Assembly: GCA_937871985.1 (NCBI GenBank)
Contig: CALMPB010000138.1
Span: 1 to 25,360, forward strand
Length of the DNA stretch: 25,360 bases
Direction of reading: 5' to 3'
Source: an uncultured Burkholderiaceae bacterium
GTDB taxonomy: Bacteria > Pseudomonadota > Gammaproteobacteria > Burkholderiales > Burkholderiaceae
Shown here: positions 23,981 to 25,360 of the stretch, in pieces
Layout: every line of letters starts with the position of its first letter
Numbering within the stretch: position 1 is the first letter of the stretch
Made by a program: the position numbers and the translations under genes
The notes under the pieces: model-generated
Seen by the model: the letters and a program-made list of their open reading frames with translations, nothing else
Databases searched by the model: none
What the model was told of the DNA's origin: nothing

Positions 23981-24087
23981 TATCCGATCCGATGTATCCG
24001 GATGCTCGATGTGTTCGCGTATGCGAGCTATCCCCGGGCAAGGCGGCCGGATAGCGGATATGTCGAGATATTTGGCATGCGCGGATA
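23981..24087. promoter_or_regulatory. Cluster of TATCCG/CGGATA hexamers upstream of the SDR gene
   Basis: TATCCG occurs at 23981-23986 and 23995-24000; its reverse complement CGGATA occurs at 24048-24053, 24055-24060 and 24082-24087. A seven-base inverted repeat GCTATCC/GGATAGC (24027-24033, 24049-24055) lies within. The last copy ends just before the lysR stop. The group may be regulator sites for the SDR gene; no promoter was resolved. Confidence 0.3.
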
Positions 24088-24097
24088 CGCAACCGCT

Positions 24098-25075
24098 TCA
24101 GGCTTTGCGGGCAGCCTTGGCCTGGCTTTGCCGCCGCGGCGAAGGAGGGCCCAACTCGGCGGCGACGCGATGTAGAAGCTGCCGGAACCAGATATTGGTC
24201 TGGTCGTGATCCTTGAACTTATGCCATTGAATCGTTTCCACAATGGGGGGGATGTGGAATGGGAGCGTCAATAGCCGCAGGGGCAGGGCCTGTGCAAACA
24301 GGCGCGCAAGGCGGGTTTGTACGGTCGCTATCATCTGAGTGCCCACAATCAGGTAGGGCAAGGTCGTAAAGCCTTCGGTGATGGCGCCGATGTTTCGATT
24401 GTGGCCCAGGGCCTCGATGGCGACGGTATCACGCGAGCGTATGCGGCCTTCGTCGAACTCGGCAACGGCATGGGTAAGATCGAGATATTTTTCTAGTGTG
24501 AGCCGCTTGCCGATTTTGGTGTTTCCCTCCCAGGCAATGCATGTGTAGCTGTCCTTGAGCAAAGGCTCGGCCGAGTGAATGCTGGATGTGTATTCGACGG
24601 GCATGATGGCAAAGTCGTTGTTGCGGCGATCCAGGGCTTCGACCACGGGGTGAACGCCATGGCGCATGGGCAGCGCCGTGGGGCGGATTGTTATCTGGAT
24701 GCCCGGCGCCTGCTCCTCCAGGGCGCGATTCAGCGAAGGCATCAGAATGGTTCCGATGTAATCGGAAACCGTCAAGGTGAAACGGCGCTGCGCCTTGAGC
24801 GGGTCGAAATGAGGCCTGACGTTGGCGATGATCTGCATCCGGTTCAGCGCCTCCTTGATGGGAAGCGCAAGATTCTGCGCCAGGGGGGTAGGCTCCATAC
24901 GCCTGCCCACCTGGATCAACAGCTCGTCCTGATAGTGTTCGCGCAGGCGCGCCAGCGCCGCGCTGACGGCGGGCTGCCCCAGATAAAGCCGCTTTGCGGT
25001 CTTGGTGACGCTCAGCTCCGAAAGCAGGGTATCCAAGACGAACAGCAGGTTCAGGTCGAGCCGATTGAAGCGCAT
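24098..25075 (-). CDS. NodD-like LysR-family transcriptional regulator
   Basis: A 325-residue LysR protein whose opening MRFNRLDLNLLFVLDTLLSE is characteristic of the NodD/NahR/SyrM branch. The helix-turn-helix is at about residues 20-45 (SVTKTAKRLYLGQPAVSAALARLRE), and the effector domain follows, with GRRMEPTPLAQNL near 57-69. The C-terminus ends in a basic tail (PSPRRQSQAKAARKA). This branch answers to aromatic or phenolic ligands such as flavonoids and salicylate. It is divergent from Rieske 5, and the gap holds an ATC-N9-GAT element and a T-N11-A box. It probably activates Rieske 5. Confidence 0.92.
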   Translation of the reverse strand: MRFNRLDLNLLFVLDTLLSELSVTKTAKRLYLGQPAVSAALARLREHYQDELLIQVGRRMEPTPLAQNLALPIKEALNRMQIIANVRPHFDPLKAQRRFTLTVSDYIGTILMPSLNRALEEQAPGIQITIRPTALPMRHGVHPVVEALDRRNNDFAIMPVEYTSSIHSAEPLLKDSYTCIAWEGNTKIGKRLTLEKYLDLTHAVAEFDEGRIRSRDTVAIEALGHNRNIGAITEGFTTLPYLIVGTQMIATVQTRLARLFAQALPLRLLTLPFHIPPIVETIQWHKFKDHDQTNIWFRQLLHRVAAELGPPSPRRQSQAKAARKA

Positions 25076-25081
25076 GTCTAT

Positions 25082-25175
25082 CTATCGAAATTATTGATTA
25101 ATAGTTAGCAAAATTATTAATTTTTATTATTGCTTCGCGATGCCGATAATGCAAGAACGCATTTGCAATGCTTGC
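25082..25175. promoter_or_regulatory. LysR/NodD-type operator cluster upstream of Rieske 5
   Basis: An AT-rich stretch holds three elements. ATC-N9-GAT, the nod-box half-site pattern, is at 25084-25098. ATTATTG (25126-25132) and CGATAAT (25144-25150) form a six-of-seven inverted repeat with exactly 11 bases between. GCATT-TGC-AATGC (25159-25171) lies nested in GCAA (25151-25154) / TTGC (25172-25175). All sit between divergent lysR and Rieske 5. Confidence 0.55.
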
Positions 25176-25253
25176 GTTGGGCCGCTATTCGGCATGGGTC
25201 CACAGGCAATGCAGGATTGACGATGCACAAGAATCAACCAAACGGAGACAACA

Positions 25254-25360
25254 ATGCAGGATGGAATCAATATGCTGCCGGGCGTGGCCGGCTACCCCCG
25301 GAACCAATGGTATGTGGCGGGGTTTTCGCGCGAGATAACCCGGGAATTCACGACGCGGAA
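25254..25360 (+). CDS. Rieske oxygenase alpha subunit, N-terminus only (copy 5, cut by right edge)
   Basis: From ATG 25254, preceded by CGGAGACAACA, 35 codons are open to the window end. The stretch YPRNQWYVAGFSREITREFT matches the usual N-terminus of Rieske terminal oxygenases (N-x-WYVAG/A then an E-x-x-R element); the cluster motif would lie beyond the edge. Its N-terminus is about ten residues longer than in copies 1-4 and has NQWYVAGF rather than NAWYxAxW, so it belongs to a different subgroup. The shared GGAGACAA leader and divergent regulator support the call. Confidence 0.75.
   Translation, partial: MQDGINMLPGVAGYPRNQWYVAGFSREITREFTTR

Noticed and set aside
1..25360. CRISPR array, tRNA, rRNA, insertion sequence, integrase or attachment site
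   Set aside because: I saw no regularly spaced repeats, transposase or integrase motifs, or structured RNA gene on either strand; regional origin by transfer is possible but has no direct mark here.

Overview
This window reads as chromosomal DNA of a GC-rich betaproteobacterium, most likely a Burkholderiales member near Bordetella, Achromobacter or Pusillimonas. That placement is inference from codon use, the style of the Liv transporter and the wealth of small regulator/oxygenase gene sets; no rRNA or other marker gene is present. Almost the whole window is coding and almost all of it looks like an accessory catabolic island for aromatic compounds. I saw no tRNA, rRNA, insertion sequence, integrase or CRISPR array.

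Layout: (1) 129-3609 is a livHMGF branched-chain-amino-acid-type ABC importer without its binding protein, followed by a MarR regulator (3687-4184). (2) 4275-6297, minus strand, holds a LysR regulator, a single-domain VOC protein and a small EthD-like alpha/beta-barrel protein. (3) Divergent from that LysR, 6600-9388 is a two-gene operon: an MhpA/TfdB-type FAD aromatic hydroxylase and Rieske oxygenase 1, closed by a clear terminator. (4) 9443-12095 is a TetR regulator with its own operator/promoter, then a cyclase-family hydrolase and a BKACE (beta-keto acid cleavage) enzyme. (5) 12188-18879 is a minus-strand AraC regulator divergent from a five-gene operon: Rieske oxygenase 2, fumarylacetoacetate-hydrolase-family enzyme, D-2-hydroxyacid dehydrogenase, enolase paralogue, and an APH-type small-molecule kinase. 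(6) 18950-21130 is a second AraC/Rieske divergent pair (Rieske 3). (7) 21136-22874 is a TetR/Rieske divergent pair (Rieske 4) sharing a 29-bp perfect palindrome. (8) 22914-25075, minus strand, holds a DenD-like SDR dehydrogenase and a NodD-like LysR regulator. (9) From 25254 a fifth Rieske oxygenase starts and runs off the right edge.

How it may work together: the importer brings in an aromatic acid or related compound; several VanA-type Rieske oxygenases, each next to its own regulator, demethylate or hydroxylate different substrates; the flavin hydroxylase prepares rings for cleavage; and the hydrolases (FAH, cyclase, BKACE) take apart cleavage products. No Rieske reductase and no convincing ring-cleavage dioxygenase are present, so these must be supplied from elsewhere.

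The most unusual part is the Rieske-FAH-dehydrogenase-enolase-kinase operon. A kinase joined to an enolase whose catalytic residues have changed suggests a phosphorylation-then-dehydration route for a 2-hydroxyacid derived from an aromatic substrate. This is an inference, and it is the best candidate for an undescribed system in the window.
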